Assembly: GCF_007556815.1 (NCBI RefSeq)
Contig: NZ_CP041745.1
Location: forward strand, 992,001-1,056,000
Origin: Paraburkholderia megapolitana
GTDB lineage: Bacteria; Pseudomonadota; Gammaproteobacteria; Burkholderiales; Burkholderiaceae
Reading direction: 5' to 3'
Length of the DNA stretch: 64,000 nt
Shown here: piece after piece, positions 18,710 through 27,637 of the stretch
Position numbering within the stretch: position 1 is the first letter of the stretch
Layout: every line of letters starts with the position of its first letter
Made by a program: the position numbers and the translations under genes
Notes under the pieces: model-generated
Told to the model about the DNA's origin: nothing
The model's database searches: none
Seen by the model: the letters and a program-made list of their open reading frames with translations, nothing else

Positions 18710-19438
18710 GTGCAACTGATACTGCGCCGTTTGCAGCTCACCTCCGGTGTGGTGATGCTCGTCTACGTGTTTCTCCATCTGGTCAATCACGCGCTCGGCA
18801 TCTGGTCGCTTGAACTTGCCGGACAGGGCCTGACGCTTGCCATACGACTCTGGCACAGCGTGCCCGGAACGATCCTGCTGTACGGCTCAGCTGCTCTGCA
18901 TTTTTCACTGGCTATGCATACGCTGTACGGGCGTCGCCACTGGACACTGCCGCTCACCGACTGGGTCCGTCTTTGGGCCGGCCTAAGTCTTCCGCTTCTG
19001 CTCATTGGCCATGCGGTGTCGACGCGCCTTGCTGCCTCGCTCTATGGATTCGAACCGAACTATGAGCGGATCGTGATATCGCTGATTACGGGCGGCACGC
19101 AAGGCTTGCAACTTGCGCTGCTCGCCCCGGGCTGGGTGCACGGTTGCCTTGGACTGTGGCTGCGCTTTCGACACCACGAGACGGTGCGTCGCGCGAAGCC
19201 GATACTGCTTGCTGTACTGATTCTTCTGCCGCTGTTGTCGGCGGTCGGATTCATTCAGATGACCCGCGCGGTCGAAGCAGCGCATGTCATCCTTCCGCGG
19301 CCCGATGCGGTACTGGTCGAGCATCGGCTCTCTCTCGATGCCTGGCGTCACAATCTCCTTGTGCTCTACGTGTCGCTGATCATCGGTGCTGTTCTGGCCG
19401 GCCACTTGCGTAACTGGATCGAGCGTCGAGCGGCGTAG
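18710..19438 (+). CDS. Six-helix SDH-like (di-heme) membrane anchor protein, stand-alone
   Basis: 242 aa from a GTG with AGGAGG 8 nt upstream; an ATG further up lacks such a site. Six hydrophobic helices are predicted. Histidines sit in helices where succinate dehydrogenase-type b-heme anchors have them: LHLVNHALG (helix 1), ALHFSLAMHTLYG (helix 2), LLIGHAVS (helix 3) and GWVHGCLGLW (helix 4). The layout resembles the membrane module fused to class III adenylate cyclases in rhizobia (CyaC type). Here the protein stops right after helix 6 (HLRNWIERRAA) with no cyclase or ferredoxin domain. Heme binding and partner are inferred. Convergent with the LacI gene. Confidence 0.7.
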   Translation: MQLILRRLQLTSGVVMLVYVFLHLVNHALGIWSLELAGQGLTLAIRLWHSVPGTILLYGSAALHFSLAMHTLYGRRHWTLPLTDWVRLWAGLSLPLLLIGHAVSTRLAASLYGFEPNYERIVISLITGGTQGLQLALLAPGWVHGCLGLWLRFRHHETVRRAKPILLAVLILLPLLSAVGFIQMTRAVEAAHVILPRPDAVLVEHRLSLDAWRHNLLVLYVSLIIGAVLAGHLRNWIERRAA

Positions 19439-19444
19439 CCGCAT

Positions 19445-20539
19445 TCAAAGACCCGATACGCTGACCTTCCCGACACTCTCCGGCTCGACCATCCGGTCGT
19501 CCTCACCCGACATCGGTCCAAAACCCGTCGGCACGACGACGAGTGGGTGCGCGGTCGCGTCATGCCTGTCGTCGTGCTTGTCGGCCAGTGCGAACGCCTC
19601 GGAAATAATCTTCTGCACGTCCTGACGCATCATCGTCACCTCAAACGGCAGATGCGCAGCAAAAGGATCCCAGTCGAAGCAGCCGACCACCGTCGATTGC
19701 CAGGCATCGCGCGACAAACTCGACGCGAACTGCACCAGCCCTTCAAACGCGGTAATCGAATTCATCAGCAAGCCGGCGGGAAGCCGGCCCAGGCTCTCAT
19801 AGCGGCGCGCGAGCGCAAGCCTCGCCGACGACGCGGCATAACCGAAGCATTCCACGGCATCGGCGGCCGGGCTGATGCCCCGCGCTTCGAACGCATCGCG
19901 ATAGCCGGCGATGCGCATATCCGTCGCATACTCGTCGGTCACGCCGCCAAGAAAGAGCAGTTCATCGGGCGCGTTACCGCGCGCCTTCATCTTGTCCATC
20001 AACACGTCTGCCAGCGCACGAGCGCCGCCGCGATTGTCGGACACCACCGAAGGCGCACCTTCGCCAGGCAGATCGACGTTGATGCAGGGAATCCCCGCTG
20101 CCGAGCAGAGTGCATCGAGCGGCGTCGGATTTCGCACACCGGCGATAAACAGCAACTCCACCTGCTGCGAAATCAGCGTCTCGGTCACGCTCGCTTCCAC
20201 AGCAGGATCGCGCTGAGTACTGACCACGATCGGGCACAACCCGCGGTTGCGCGCATGGTCTTCGAAAGTCTCGGCAAGCCCCGCAAAAAAACGATTGCGA
20301 TAGTGCGGAAGAATCATGCCGGCCAGTCCGGAACGCGAGAGTCGCAACCCGCGCGCTTTCATGTTCACGTTGTAGCCGAGCTGCGCCGCGCTCGCGAGGA
20401 TGCGCTGCGCAGTTTCCTCCTTGATGCGATAGCGCGCCCAGGTGCCGTTCAGCACCATGCTCACCGCGGATATCGAAGAACCCGTTGCCTTCGCGATGTC
20501 GTAGATCGTGGACTTGCGGTTCGTGGGGTTGCGGGCCAT
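19445..20539 (-). CDS. LacI-family transcriptional repressor of the adjoining sugar operon
   Basis: 364 aa from ATG 20539 (GGAG 10 nt upstream); a GTG at 20623 in frame would add 28 residues unlike the family. The helix-turn-helix and hinge are TIYDIAKATGSSISAVSMVLNG followed by TAQRILASAAQLGYNVN. The rest is the periplasmic-binding-like sensor core. It is divergent from the ABC importer operon, and the 242-bp gap holds two palindromic operators, so it most likely represses that operon and itself. Confidence 0.9.
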   Translation of the reverse strand: MARNPTNRKSTIYDIAKATGSSISAVSMVLNGTWARYRIKEETAQRILASAAQLGYNVNMKARGLRLSRSGLAGMILPHYRNRFFAGLAETFEDHARNRGLCPIVVSTQRDPAVEASVTETLISQQVELLFIAGVRNPTPLDALCSAAGIPCINVDLPGEGAPSVVSDNRGGARALADVLMDKMKARGNAPDELLFLGGVTDEYATDMRIAGYRDAFEARGISPAADAVECFGYAASSARLALARRYESLGRLPAGLLMNSITAFEGLVQFASSLSRDAWQSTVVGCFDWDPFAAHLPFEVTMMRQDVQKIISEAFALADKHDDRHDATAHPLVVVPTGFGPMSGEDDRMVEPESVGKVSVSGL

Positions 20540-20637
20540 CGGCGGTTCACTCCAGAGATCGATCTCGTTCTTGTCCGGCAGACGGTAGCGCTTCTGCCGG
20601 ATCAATCCATTTCGGGTATTCACCTAGTTGACGTACG

Positions 20638-20688
20638 TGCTGAATGGATACAGCATGCACTTCAGCCGATTGCTGAATGGATTCAGCA
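20638..20688. promoter_or_regulatory. Paired LacI-type operators
   Basis: TGCTGAATGGATTCAGCA at 20671-20688 is an inverted repeat (TGCTGAAT / ATTCAGCA around a GG centre). A near copy with one mismatch, TGCTGAATGGATACAGCA, lies at 20638-20655. The centres are 33 bp apart, about three helical turns, in the gap between the divergent LacI gene and the sugar operon. Confidence 0.8.
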
Positions 20689-20781
20689 AGTTTACAGCAA
20701 CGAGCTGACCGTACGTTTTCATAACCCCTACTTGGACGGCCGGCGAGCGTAGCGCGTGGTCCGTGGTCCAGCGGAGGAGAC

Positions 20782-21783
20782 ATGTCAAAGAATCTCGTGC
20801 GCATTCTGTGCGCAGGCGTCGTTGCATTTGCGGCATTTGCGTTAAGCACCGGCGTGGCAAGCGCTTCGCCCGATCACCCGGTCATCGGCATCGTCGTCAA
20901 GATCGGCGGAATTCCATGGTTCAACGCGATGGAAGCGGGGATCAAGAAGCGCGCCGATCAGCTCGGCGTCAAGGCGTTCATGGTCGGGCCGACCAGTGCG
21001 GACCCGGCGTTGCAGGTGCGGGCCATTCAGGATCTGATCGCGCAACACGTCGACGTGATCGGTGTCGTGCCTAACGATGCGCAAGTGCTGGAGCCGGTCT
21101 TGCAACGCGCCCGTGCAGCAGGCATCAAGGTGATCACACACGAGTCTCCGAAGCAGCAGAACACCGATTGGGATTTCGAACTTGCATCGGTGAAGGGCTT
21201 CGGTGAAGCGTATGCCAAGCGCCTGGCTACCGCGCTGGGCGGCAAGGGCGAGTACGCGGTCTTCGTGGGCTCGTTGACGGTGCCGTTGCACAACGCATGG
21301 GCCGATGCGGCGATTGCGTACCTCAAGGCTAACTATCCCGACATGAAACCGGTCGGCGACCGCTATGGCGTGGCAGAAGATGTCGACGCATCGCGCAAGA
21401 CCGCACTCGATCTGATGCGCGCCCATCCCGACCTGAAGGGCATTCTCGCCTTCGGCAGCCAGGGCCCGATTGGAGCGGCGCGCGCAGTTGCAGAAAACCA
21501 CCAGCAAGGAAAGATCGTTGTGCTTGGGCCGTTCTCGCCGGGGCAGGGCAAGCGTCTCGTGCACGACGGCGTTTTGACCGGTGGCTTTATGTGGAACCCC
21601 GAGCTGGCCGGCGAAGTGTTCGTGACGTTGGGCGTGATGGTGGCGAAGGGTCAGCCGATCAAGGACGGCATGACTATCCCGGGTCTCGGCGTCGTCCATC
21701 CCGATGGTCATAACCTGATCGTCGACCAGTTGGTGGAACTCAACGCGAACACCATCGACGCGCTCGCCAAATCGGGCCTTTGA
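20782..21783 (+). CDS. Sugar ABC transporter substrate-binding protein (RhaS/LsrB/RbsB class)
   Basis: 333 aa, with a signal peptide ending near ASA (about residue 28). The mature protein is a type I periplasmic binding fold: HPVIGIVVKIGGIPWFNAMEAGI, DVIGVVPNDAQVLEPVLQRARAAGIKVITHES, and GPFSPGQGKRLVHDGVLTGGFMWNP. The overall pattern is closest to rhamnose and AI-2 binding proteins. First gene of the ABC importer/catabolic operon downstream of paired operators; SD GGAGGAG before the ATG. Ligand not determined. Confidence 0.88.
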   Translation: MSKNLVRILCAGVVAFAAFALSTGVASASPDHPVIGIVVKIGGIPWFNAMEAGIKKRADQLGVKAFMVGPTSADPALQVRAIQDLIAQHVDVIGVVPNDAQVLEPVLQRARAAGIKVITHESPKQQNTDWDFELASVKGFGEAYAKRLATALGGKGEYAVFVGSLTVPLHNAWADAAIAYLKANYPDMKPVGDRYGVAEDVDASRKTALDLMRAHPDLKGILAFGSQGPIGAARAVAENHQQGKIVVLGPFSPGQGKRLVHDGVLTGGFMWNPELAGEVFVTLGVMVAKGQPIKDGMTIPGLGVVHPDGHNLIVDQLVELNANTIDALAKSGL

Positions 21784-21809
21784 TCGGGTCGCCCGAGCGG
21801 AATCAATCG

Positions 21810-23387
21810 ATGAATCCATCTGCTTCCACGGCACCTCGCTCGTCTGAGCGAGGTCATGCGAGCGACGTACCAGCGGTTGTCGACACTGACCATGCTGAAG
21901 GCACCGCGTTGCTCAAGCTCGAGAACATTTCGAAGCTATTCGGCGGCGTGAAAGCGTTGCAGGCCGTGAAGTTCGACGTGATGCCCGGCGAGGTGCTGTG
22001 CCTCGCCGGAGAAAACGGTTGCGGCAAGAGCACGCTGATCAAGGTGATCAGCGGCGTCTATCAACCCGAGCCGGATGCCGCGATGCTGATGGACGGCCAA
22101 TCGATCGAAGGACTGGATCCGGCGAAGGCACGGGACCTCGGCATCCAGGTGATCTGGCAGGATCTCGCGTTATTTCCCGAGATGACGGTTGCCGAGAATA
22201 TCGCTTTCGAACAGAACCTCGGTCCGCGTCCGCGCCTCGTTAACTACAGCCTGATGAAGATTGCGGCGCACCGCATCCTCGAGCGGCTAGGTGTCGATAT
22301 TGCGCTCAACCGGTCGGTGCGCTCGCTGTCGATTGCGCAGCGCCAGGTCGTGGCGATCGCCCGCGCGCTCGTTGCCGATGCGCGGCTGGTCTTCATGGAC
22401 GAGCCGACCGCATCGCTGAGTCACGCCGAAACGGAAGCGCTGCTCAAGATCGTCCGGCGTCTGTCCGCCGACGGCATCGCTGTCGTGTTCGTCAGTCACC
22501 GGCTCGCGGAAGTGCTCGACGTCTGCACGCGTGTGACGGTACTGCGCGACGGCCGTTATGTCGGCACATTCCCGACCGCGGGTATGACACAAACGCGGCT
22601 GACGGAACTCATGACCGGTCGCACTTTCGACTACGCGGTACGCACGACGGATCTGTCGGCGGCGCCGGTTGTATTGCGGATCGACAATCTGTCGCGGCGC
22701 GGCGAATACGATTCGGTGTCGCTCGATGTGAAGCGAGGCGAGATCGTCGGCGTGACGGGCCGCCTCGGCGCAGGGCGCACCGAGCTCGCGCTGTCGCTGT
22801 TCGGCATGACGCGGCCTGATGCGGGCACGATCGCTCTCGACGGAAAGCCGCTAGCGCTGCGCTCTAACCGCGACGCGATTCGGGCGGGCATTGCTTACGT
22901 TTCCGAAGATCGCTTGCAGCTCGGCCTGGTGCAGCAGCAATCGATTGGCGACAACACCGTGGCTGCGGTACTCGACGGCCTGCTCGATGCCACGCACCTG
23001 ATCGCGCCGCGCAAGCGTGACGATCTGATTCGCGGCTGGATAGAGCGGCTGGCGATCAAGATCGGCAAACCGGACGACGCCGTGTCGACACTATCCGGCG
23101 GCAACCAGCAGCGCGTCGTGCTTGCCAAGTGGCTCGCGACCAACCCGAAGCTGTTGATCCTCGATTCGCCGACAGTCGGTGTGGACGTCGGCGCGCGGGC
23201 CGGCATCTTCGCGATCATTCACAAACTTGCGGAACAAGGCATGGCCATCCTGCTGATCTCCGACGAGATCCCCGAGGTCTATTTCAACGCCGACCGTGTG
23301 CTGCATATGCGCAATGGCCAGATCGTCGCGCACTACGCGCCGGGTGCCACGACCATCGATCAGATCGAGCGAGACGTCCATGCCTGA
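21810..23387 (+). CDS. Sugar ABC transporter ATP-binding protein (two-domain)
   Basis: About 525 aa with two ABC cassettes, as in RbsA/XylG/RhaT-type importers. The first has Walker A GENGCGKST and Walker B VFMDEPTASL. Its signature region reads RSLSIAQRQ, with Ala in place of the canonical Gly of LSxGQ, common in these proteins. The second half has a degenerate Walker A (GRLGAGRTEL), an intact LSGGNQQ signature and LLILDSPTVGVD. ATG 21810 is used; an in-frame TTG overlaps the previous stop. The 3' end overlaps the first permease gene by 8 bp. Confidence 0.9.
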   Translation: MNPSASTAPRSSERGHASDVPAVVDTDHAEGTALLKLENISKLFGGVKALQAVKFDVMPGEVLCLAGENGCGKSTLIKVISGVYQPEPDAAMLMDGQSIEGLDPAKARDLGIQVIWQDLALFPEMTVAENIAFEQNLGPRPRLVNYSLMKIAAHRILERLGVDIALNRSVRSLSIAQRQVVAIARALVADARLVFMDEPTASLSHAETEALLKIVRRLSADGIAVVFVSHRLAEVLDVCTRVTVLRDGRYVGTFPTAGMTQTRLTELMTGRTFDYAVRTTDLSAAPVVLRIDNLSRRGEYDSVSLDVKRGEIVGVTGRLGAGRTELALSLFGMTRPDAGTIALDGKPLALRSNRDAIRAGIAYVSEDRLQLGLVQQQSIGDNTVAAVLDGLLDATHLIAPRKRDDLIRGWIERLAIKIGKPDDAVSTLSGGNQQRVVLAKWLATNPKLLILDSPTVGVDVGARAGIFAIIHKLAEQGMAILLISDEIPEVYFNADRVLHMRNGQIVAHYAPGATTIDQIERDVHA

Positions 23388-24393
23388 TTTGCGCAAATGG
23401 GGGATCGGCTCAACCGAAGCCCTGCTGATTCTCGTCATCGCCGTCGTGTCGATCGGACTCGGCGTTTCGACGACGACCTTTCTTACGCTGCCCAACCTGT
23501 TCGATCTGCTCAACCAGAGTGCGGTCAACCTGATCTTCGCTGTTGGGCTGCTGGTGGTGTTGATCGCCGGTGGAATCGACATTTCGTTTGCGGTGGGCGC
23601 GTCTGTGGTTCAGTACCTCACGGCGTTGACCGTTATGCATCTCGGCGGCGGCAACTGGGCGATTGGTTTTGTGGCGGCCGCCGGCTTCGGATTTCTGCTG
23701 GGCGCAATCAACGCTACCTTCATCTATCGCTTTCGTATCGTCTCGATCGTGGTGACGATTGCCACCTTCAATGTATTTTTCGGCGGTCTGATGTTCGTCA
23801 CCGGCGGCGTGTCGATCTACGATCTGCCCGACTGGTGGATGAACCGCGTTTCACTCGTGCAGGTGAAGACCGCGAGCGGTGTGGCAGACCTCGCACTTCC
23901 CGTCGCCGTGATGGCCGTCATGGTCGCAGCGACCTGGTTTCTGCTTCGGCGCACGACCACGGGGCGGCAACTCTACGCGATGGGCGATAACCCGGAGGCT
24001 GCGCGCCGTGTCGGGATCAACCTCGGCACGATGCACTACGTGGCCTTCGGCTGGCTCGGCATGATGGCCGGTGTGGCTGGGTTGATGCAGGCTCACTATG
24101 TGCAGGAAGTCGTGCCTAACGCGTTGTACGGACGTGAGCTCGAGGTGCTTGCAGCGGTGGTGCTCGGCGGTGCCCGACTGGGGGGCGGGCGAGGCACGAT
24201 CCTCGGCGCGATTCTTGGCATTCTGCTCACCGCGATCACCGCGAACGGGCTGAACCTTCTTGGCATCTCGCCTTACGCGTTCAAGATGATCATCGGCGCC
24301 ATCATCCTGATTGCGATCACATTGTCGAGCGACGGTTTTGCGAAGCTCGCGGGATCGCGGTTCATGTTGCCGCGTGCAAAGGCATCGTCATGA
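23380..24393 (+). CDS. Sugar ABC transporter permease 1
   Basis: 337 aa inner-membrane permease of the RbsC/AraH class with about nine hydrophobic helices and the family loops LLVVLIAGGIDISFAVGAS, TTTGRQLYAMGDNPEAARRVGIN and VVLGGARLGGGRGT. The start is the ATG at 23380, inside the last codons of the ATPase gene (8-bp overlap), implying translational coupling. Its stop overlaps the next permease start as ATGA. Confidence 0.9.
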   Translation: MPDLRKWGIGSTEALLILVIAVVSIGLGVSTTTFLTLPNLFDLLNQSAVNLIFAVGLLVVLIAGGIDISFAVGASVVQYLTALTVMHLGGGNWAIGFVAAAGFGFLLGAINATFIYRFRIVSIVVTIATFNVFFGGLMFVTGGVSIYDLPDWWMNRVSLVQVKTASGVADLALPVAVMAVMVAATWFLLRRTTTGRQLYAMGDNPEAARRVGINLGTMHYVAFGWLGMMAGVAGLMQAHYVQEVVPNALYGRELEVLAAVVLGGARLGGGRGTILGAILGILLTAITANGLNLLGISPYAFKMIIGAIILIAITLSSDGFAKLAGSRFMLPRAKASS

Positions 24394-25421
24394 GTACCTC
24401 TTCGTCGCGACGCTCCTTCGTGCCGCACGTGCCTGCGGATGTCGTCGGTTTGCTCGGCTTTCTCGTCTTCGTCGTGGTGGCGATGAGTCTTGCCTCGCCG
24501 CGCTTTTTCTCTATCGATACTTTCACCTCGGTGGCTTTTCAACTACCGGAGCTGGGGCTATTCACGCTGGCGATGTTGATGCCGCTGGTTTCCGGCGGTT
24601 TCAATTTAGCGGCGACCTTTACCGCCAACATCGCCGGTCTGGCGATGGCGTGGGTGCTGCACTCGCATGGCGGAGTGAATGCGGGCGCGGGCGCCATCGT
24701 GCTCGGCATCGCCGCTGCGCTTGCAACAGGCGCCGCTTCGGGCTGGGTGATGGGCGCGATCATCGCGCGGACCGGCGCAAGTCCGATTCTCGTTTCGCTA
24801 TCGATGATGATCTTCCTGCGCGGCCTCGGTGAATTTCTCACGCACGGTGGCGATATTTCGGGTTTCCCGCCGTTCGTGCTGTCGTTGGGCAACGGGTTGC
24901 TGCTCGGCGTCCCGGTGCCGCTATGGATTTTCGCCGGTTGCGCAGCGCTCTGGCACGTCGTCATGACGCGCACCCGTCTCGGCTTCGCTACGCGAATGAT
25001 CGGCTCGAATCTGGAGGCCACGCGTTACTCAGGCATTGCGACGACGCGCGCGGTCACGCGCATCTACATGCTCTCGGGTTTGATGTGCGGCATCGCCGGC
25101 GTCGTGATGCTCGGCAGCTTCAATTCGGTGCGGGTCGGCCATGGCGAGGCGTTCCTGCTGATCTCCGTACTCGCGTGTTTTCTCGGGCGTGTGGATCCGT
25201 TCGGCGGCTTCGGTCGTGTCGTGCCGGTGGTGATTGCGCTCGTCATCCTGCAGGCGATCGCGTCCGGCCTCAATTTGCTTGGTGCCAGCCAGCATCTTGC
25301 TACGGCCCTATGGGGTGTGTTTTTGCTTGCCGTGATGCTCATCCGTTGGGCGTGGGCGCACGGTTCTATTCAATTCATGGTCCGCCGACGCGTGACCGCA
25401 TCAGGAGGAAAGACTCAATGA
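24390..25421 (+). CDS. Sugar ABC transporter permease 2
   Basis: 343 aa second permease of the same class, with about nine or ten helices, MPLVSGGFNLAATFTANIAG corresponding to the conserved GGIDLS-type helix, and TRLGFATRMIGSNLEATRYSGI as the cytoplasmic coupling loop. Two non-identical permeases with one fused ATPase are usual for the AI-2/rhamnose branch. ATGA overlaps join it to both neighbours. Confidence 0.9.
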   Translation: MSTSSSRRSFVPHVPADVVGLLGFLVFVVVAMSLASPRFFSIDTFTSVAFQLPELGLFTLAMLMPLVSGGFNLAATFTANIAGLAMAWVLHSHGGVNAGAGAIVLGIAAALATGAASGWVMGAIIARTGASPILVSLSMMIFLRGLGEFLTHGGDISGFPPFVLSLGNGLLLGVPVPLWIFAGCAALWHVVMTRTRLGFATRMIGSNLEATRYSGIATTRAVTRIYMLSGLMCGIAGVVMLGSFNSVRVGHGEAFLLISVLACFLGRVDPFGGFGRVVPVVIALVILQAIASGLNLLGASQHLATALWGVFLLAVMLIRWAWAHGSIQFMVRRRVTASGGKTQ

Positions 25422-26293
25422 ATACGCTAGGCGTGCATGCATTGGTATGGTCCGGCGATCTGACGCCGGAGTCGACGCGCAAGGTGATCAGCCAGACTAA
25501 AGCCGCGGGGTTCGATCTCGTCGAACTGTCGTTACATGGGCCGAAGGTCATGGATCTCGCGCTCACGCGCGATCTGCTGCAGGAGCACGGTCTACAGCTT
25601 GGCTGCTCGCGCGGCCTGACCTTCGATGCCGACGTATCCAGCGACGATCCAGCTTCCGTCGCACGCGGACTAGCGTTGCTCGAAGAGGGCATCGGCATTA
25701 CCGCCGAACTCGGCGGCAACTACTTCGGTGGCATCTTGTACGGCGCGATGGGGAAGTATTCCGCGCCGCTTACCGCGCAAGGGCGACGCAATGCGGTCGA
25801 TGCGTTAAAGCGCGTGGCGGACTTCGCGCACAAGAGAAACGTCACGCTCGGTCTCGAAGTGGTGAACCGTTACGAGAGCAATCTGCTGAACACTGCATCG
25901 CAAGCGCTTGCGATGCTCGATGAAGTCGGTGCACCGAACGTCGTCGTGCATCTCGACACCTATCACATGAACATCGAGGAATCCGATTTCATGCAACCGG
26001 TTCTCGCGTGCGGAAAACGCCTTGGTTATGTCCATATCGGCGAGAGCAACCGGGGCTATCTGGGTTCGGGTACCATCGACTTTACGCAGTTTTTCCATGC
26101 GCTCGCGATGATCGACTACCAGGGCGTGATCACGTTCGAGAGTTTTTCGTCGAGCGTCGTGAACGAGCAGTTGTCCAACGCGCTGGCGATCTGGCGGAAC
26201 CTGTGGGACGACGGCATGGATCTGGCCACGCATGCACGGGCATTTATCGCTGGCGGCGTGAATGCTGCGGCTAAAGCGAGGGCGCACCATTAG
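25418..26293 (+). CDS. Ketose 3-epimerase-like sugar isomerase/epimerase (AP endonuclease 2 family)
   Basis: 291 aa TIM barrel of the D-tagatose/D-allulose 3-epimerase type. Probable metal and catalytic residues: Glu in LGLEVVNRYE, Asp in VHLDTYHMN, His in YVHIGES, and Glu in ITFESFSS. Family members interconvert ketohexoses at C3 using Mn or Co. AGGAGG sits upstream and an ATGA overlap ties it to permease 2, so it probably acts on the imported sugar or its oxidised form. Exact substrate unknown. Confidence 0.87.
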   Translation: MNTLGVHALVWSGDLTPESTRKVISQTKAAGFDLVELSLHGPKVMDLALTRDLLQEHGLQLGCSRGLTFDADVSSDDPASVARGLALLEEGIGITAELGGNYFGGILYGAMGKYSAPLTAQGRRNAVDALKRVADFAHKRNVTLGLEVVNRYESNLLNTASQALAMLDEVGAPNVVVHLDTYHMNIEESDFMQPVLACGKRLGYVHIGESNRGYLGSGTIDFTQFFHALAMIDYQGVITFESFSSSVVNEQLSNALAIWRNLWDDGMDLATHARAFIAGGVNAAAKARAHH

Positions 26294-26334
26294 GACGATG
26301 CGCCGGTTTTTCAACACGACACCTCATTGTCTCG

Positions 26335-26952
26335 ATGATCGAAGATCGTTTTATTGCAAGGCTGGAACAGCTTGTCGCCGACGGCAAGCGCCGTATTCTT
26401 GGACTGGTGGGTGCACCGGGTGCGGGCAAATCGACGGTGGCGCAGGCCATTCTCGAAGCGCTGCGTGACCGTGCGGTTATCGTGCCGATGGACGGGTTTC
26501 ATCTTGCGAACGTCGAACTCGAACGGCTCGGCCGCGCTGCTCGTAAAGGCGCGGAAGATACGTTCGACAGTGCGGGTTATGTTGCGCTGCTGGGTCGTCT
26601 GCGCGCCCAGCGCTCCGATGAAGTGATTTACGCGCCTACGTTTCGTCGTGAGATCGAAGAGCCGATCGCCGGTGCGATTCCCGTCATGCCGGATACGCCG
26701 CTCGTGATTACCGAAGGCAACTATCTGTTGCTCGATCGCGGTCACTGGAAGGATGTTCGGCCGTTGCTCGATGAAGCGTGGTATGTCGATGTCGATCCGG
26801 AGTTGCGCAGGCAGCGGCTTGTTGAACGTCATATGCGGTTTGGTCGCGATGAAGTTGCGGCAAGAAACTGGGTTCAGCACACTGACGAGGTTAACGCGGT
26901 GCTGATCGAGTCGACGCGGGCGCGTGCGGATCTGGTTTTTCCGTTGGCTTAG
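26335..26952 (+). CDS. P-loop kinase, FrcK/uridine-kinase-like (probable sugar kinase)
   Basis: 205 aa P-loop phosphotransferase. Walker A is GAPGAGKS at residues 26-33, followed by VPMDGFHLANVEL with the conserved DGFH that binds substrate in the PRK/UdK/CoaA superfamily. Later conserved elements are YAPTFRREIEEPI and VITEGNYLLL. Similar proteins sit in fructose transport operons (FrcK). It lies 41 bp after the epimerase. Sugar phosphorylation of the epimerised ketose is the likely role, inferred from context. Confidence 0.82.
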   Translation: MIEDRFIARLEQLVADGKRRILGLVGAPGAGKSTVAQAILEALRDRAVIVPMDGFHLANVELERLGRAARKGAEDTFDSAGYVALLGRLRAQRSDEVIYAPTFRREIEEPIAGAIPVMPDTPLVITEGNYLLLDRGHWKDVRPLLDEAWYVDVDPELRRQRLVERHMRFGRDEVAARNWVQHTDEVNAVLIESTRARADLVFPLA

Positions 26953-27022
26953 CAGAGCACGGGTAGCGTAGCGTCGCATACGATCGCCCGGGTTCAATTC
27001 CTGACCTTCAGAGGTAGACACC

Positions 27023-27619
27023 ATGAAGAACACTGCTACCGGTCAGGTTCCTGCCGTCGATCTACCGGAATGGGCCGCGAACGCGTGCCGTGAATTGCAG
27101 GCGGTCGTCGCAGCAGTCGCGGTAGAGGACGTCGATGCATTGTGTGGTCTGCTCGCGCAAGCAGGCGTTATCGCGCTACATGGACTCGGCAGGGAAGGGC
27201 TCATGATGCGGGCGTTCAGCATGCGGCTGTTTCATCTGGGGCTGCGCGCGACGCCTGTTGGCGATATGGCGTTGCCTGCCGTGGGAGGCGGAGATCTCTT
27301 CATCGCGAGCGCCGGTCCTGGACACTTCGACACTGTCGCCGCGCTGATGCGGATCGCACAGGCGGCGGGCGCGAAGACTGTACTGTTCACCGCGGAACCT
27401 GATGCACCGTTGCGGCATTGCGCGGATCTAACGATTGTTTTACCCGCCCGGACCATGGCGCGTCCGGTGGCGTATACGTCGGGACCACTGGCGCTTCCGA
27501 TGGGTAGCGCGTATGAAGGTGGCCTGTTCCTGCTATGCGAGTACATCGTTGCGCAGCTTGCGGGCCGTCTTGATGTCGATGAGGCGTCCATGCGTGTCCG
27601 GCATACGAATCTGGAATGA
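27023..27619 (+). CDS. SIS-domain protein, 6-phospho-3-hexuloisomerase-like
   Basis: 198 aa, the size of HxlB/PHI enzymes that convert 3-hexulose-6-phosphate to fructose-6-phosphate. The phosphosugar-binding segment HGLGREGLMMRAFSMRLFHLG closely follows the HxlB pattern, and LFIASAGPGHFDTV and GSAYEGGLFLLCEYIV continue the SIS fold. The normal Ser in SGSG is here AGPG. GAGG-like site upstream. Last gene of the sugar island; the preceding gap is 70 bp. No HxlA synthase is nearby, so it is unlikely to serve formaldehyde fixation. Confidence 0.83.
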   Translation: MKNTATGQVPAVDLPEWAANACRELQAVVAAVAVEDVDALCGLLAQAGVIALHGLGREGLMMRAFSMRLFHLGLRATPVGDMALPAVGGGDLFIASAGPGHFDTVAALMRIAQAAGAKTVLFTAEPDAPLRHCADLTIVLPARTMARPVAYTSGPLALPMGSAYEGGLFLLCEYIVAQLAGRLDVDEASMRVRHTNLE

Positions 27620-27637
27620 CGAGTTCTCAAATGCGCA

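Noticed and set aside
26953..27022. GGTTCAATTCC and flanking sequence that look like a tRNA T-arm between the kinase and SIS genes
   Set aside because: A D-arm, anticodon arm and acceptor stem could not be paired in a consistent fold, so it is probably chance resemblance.
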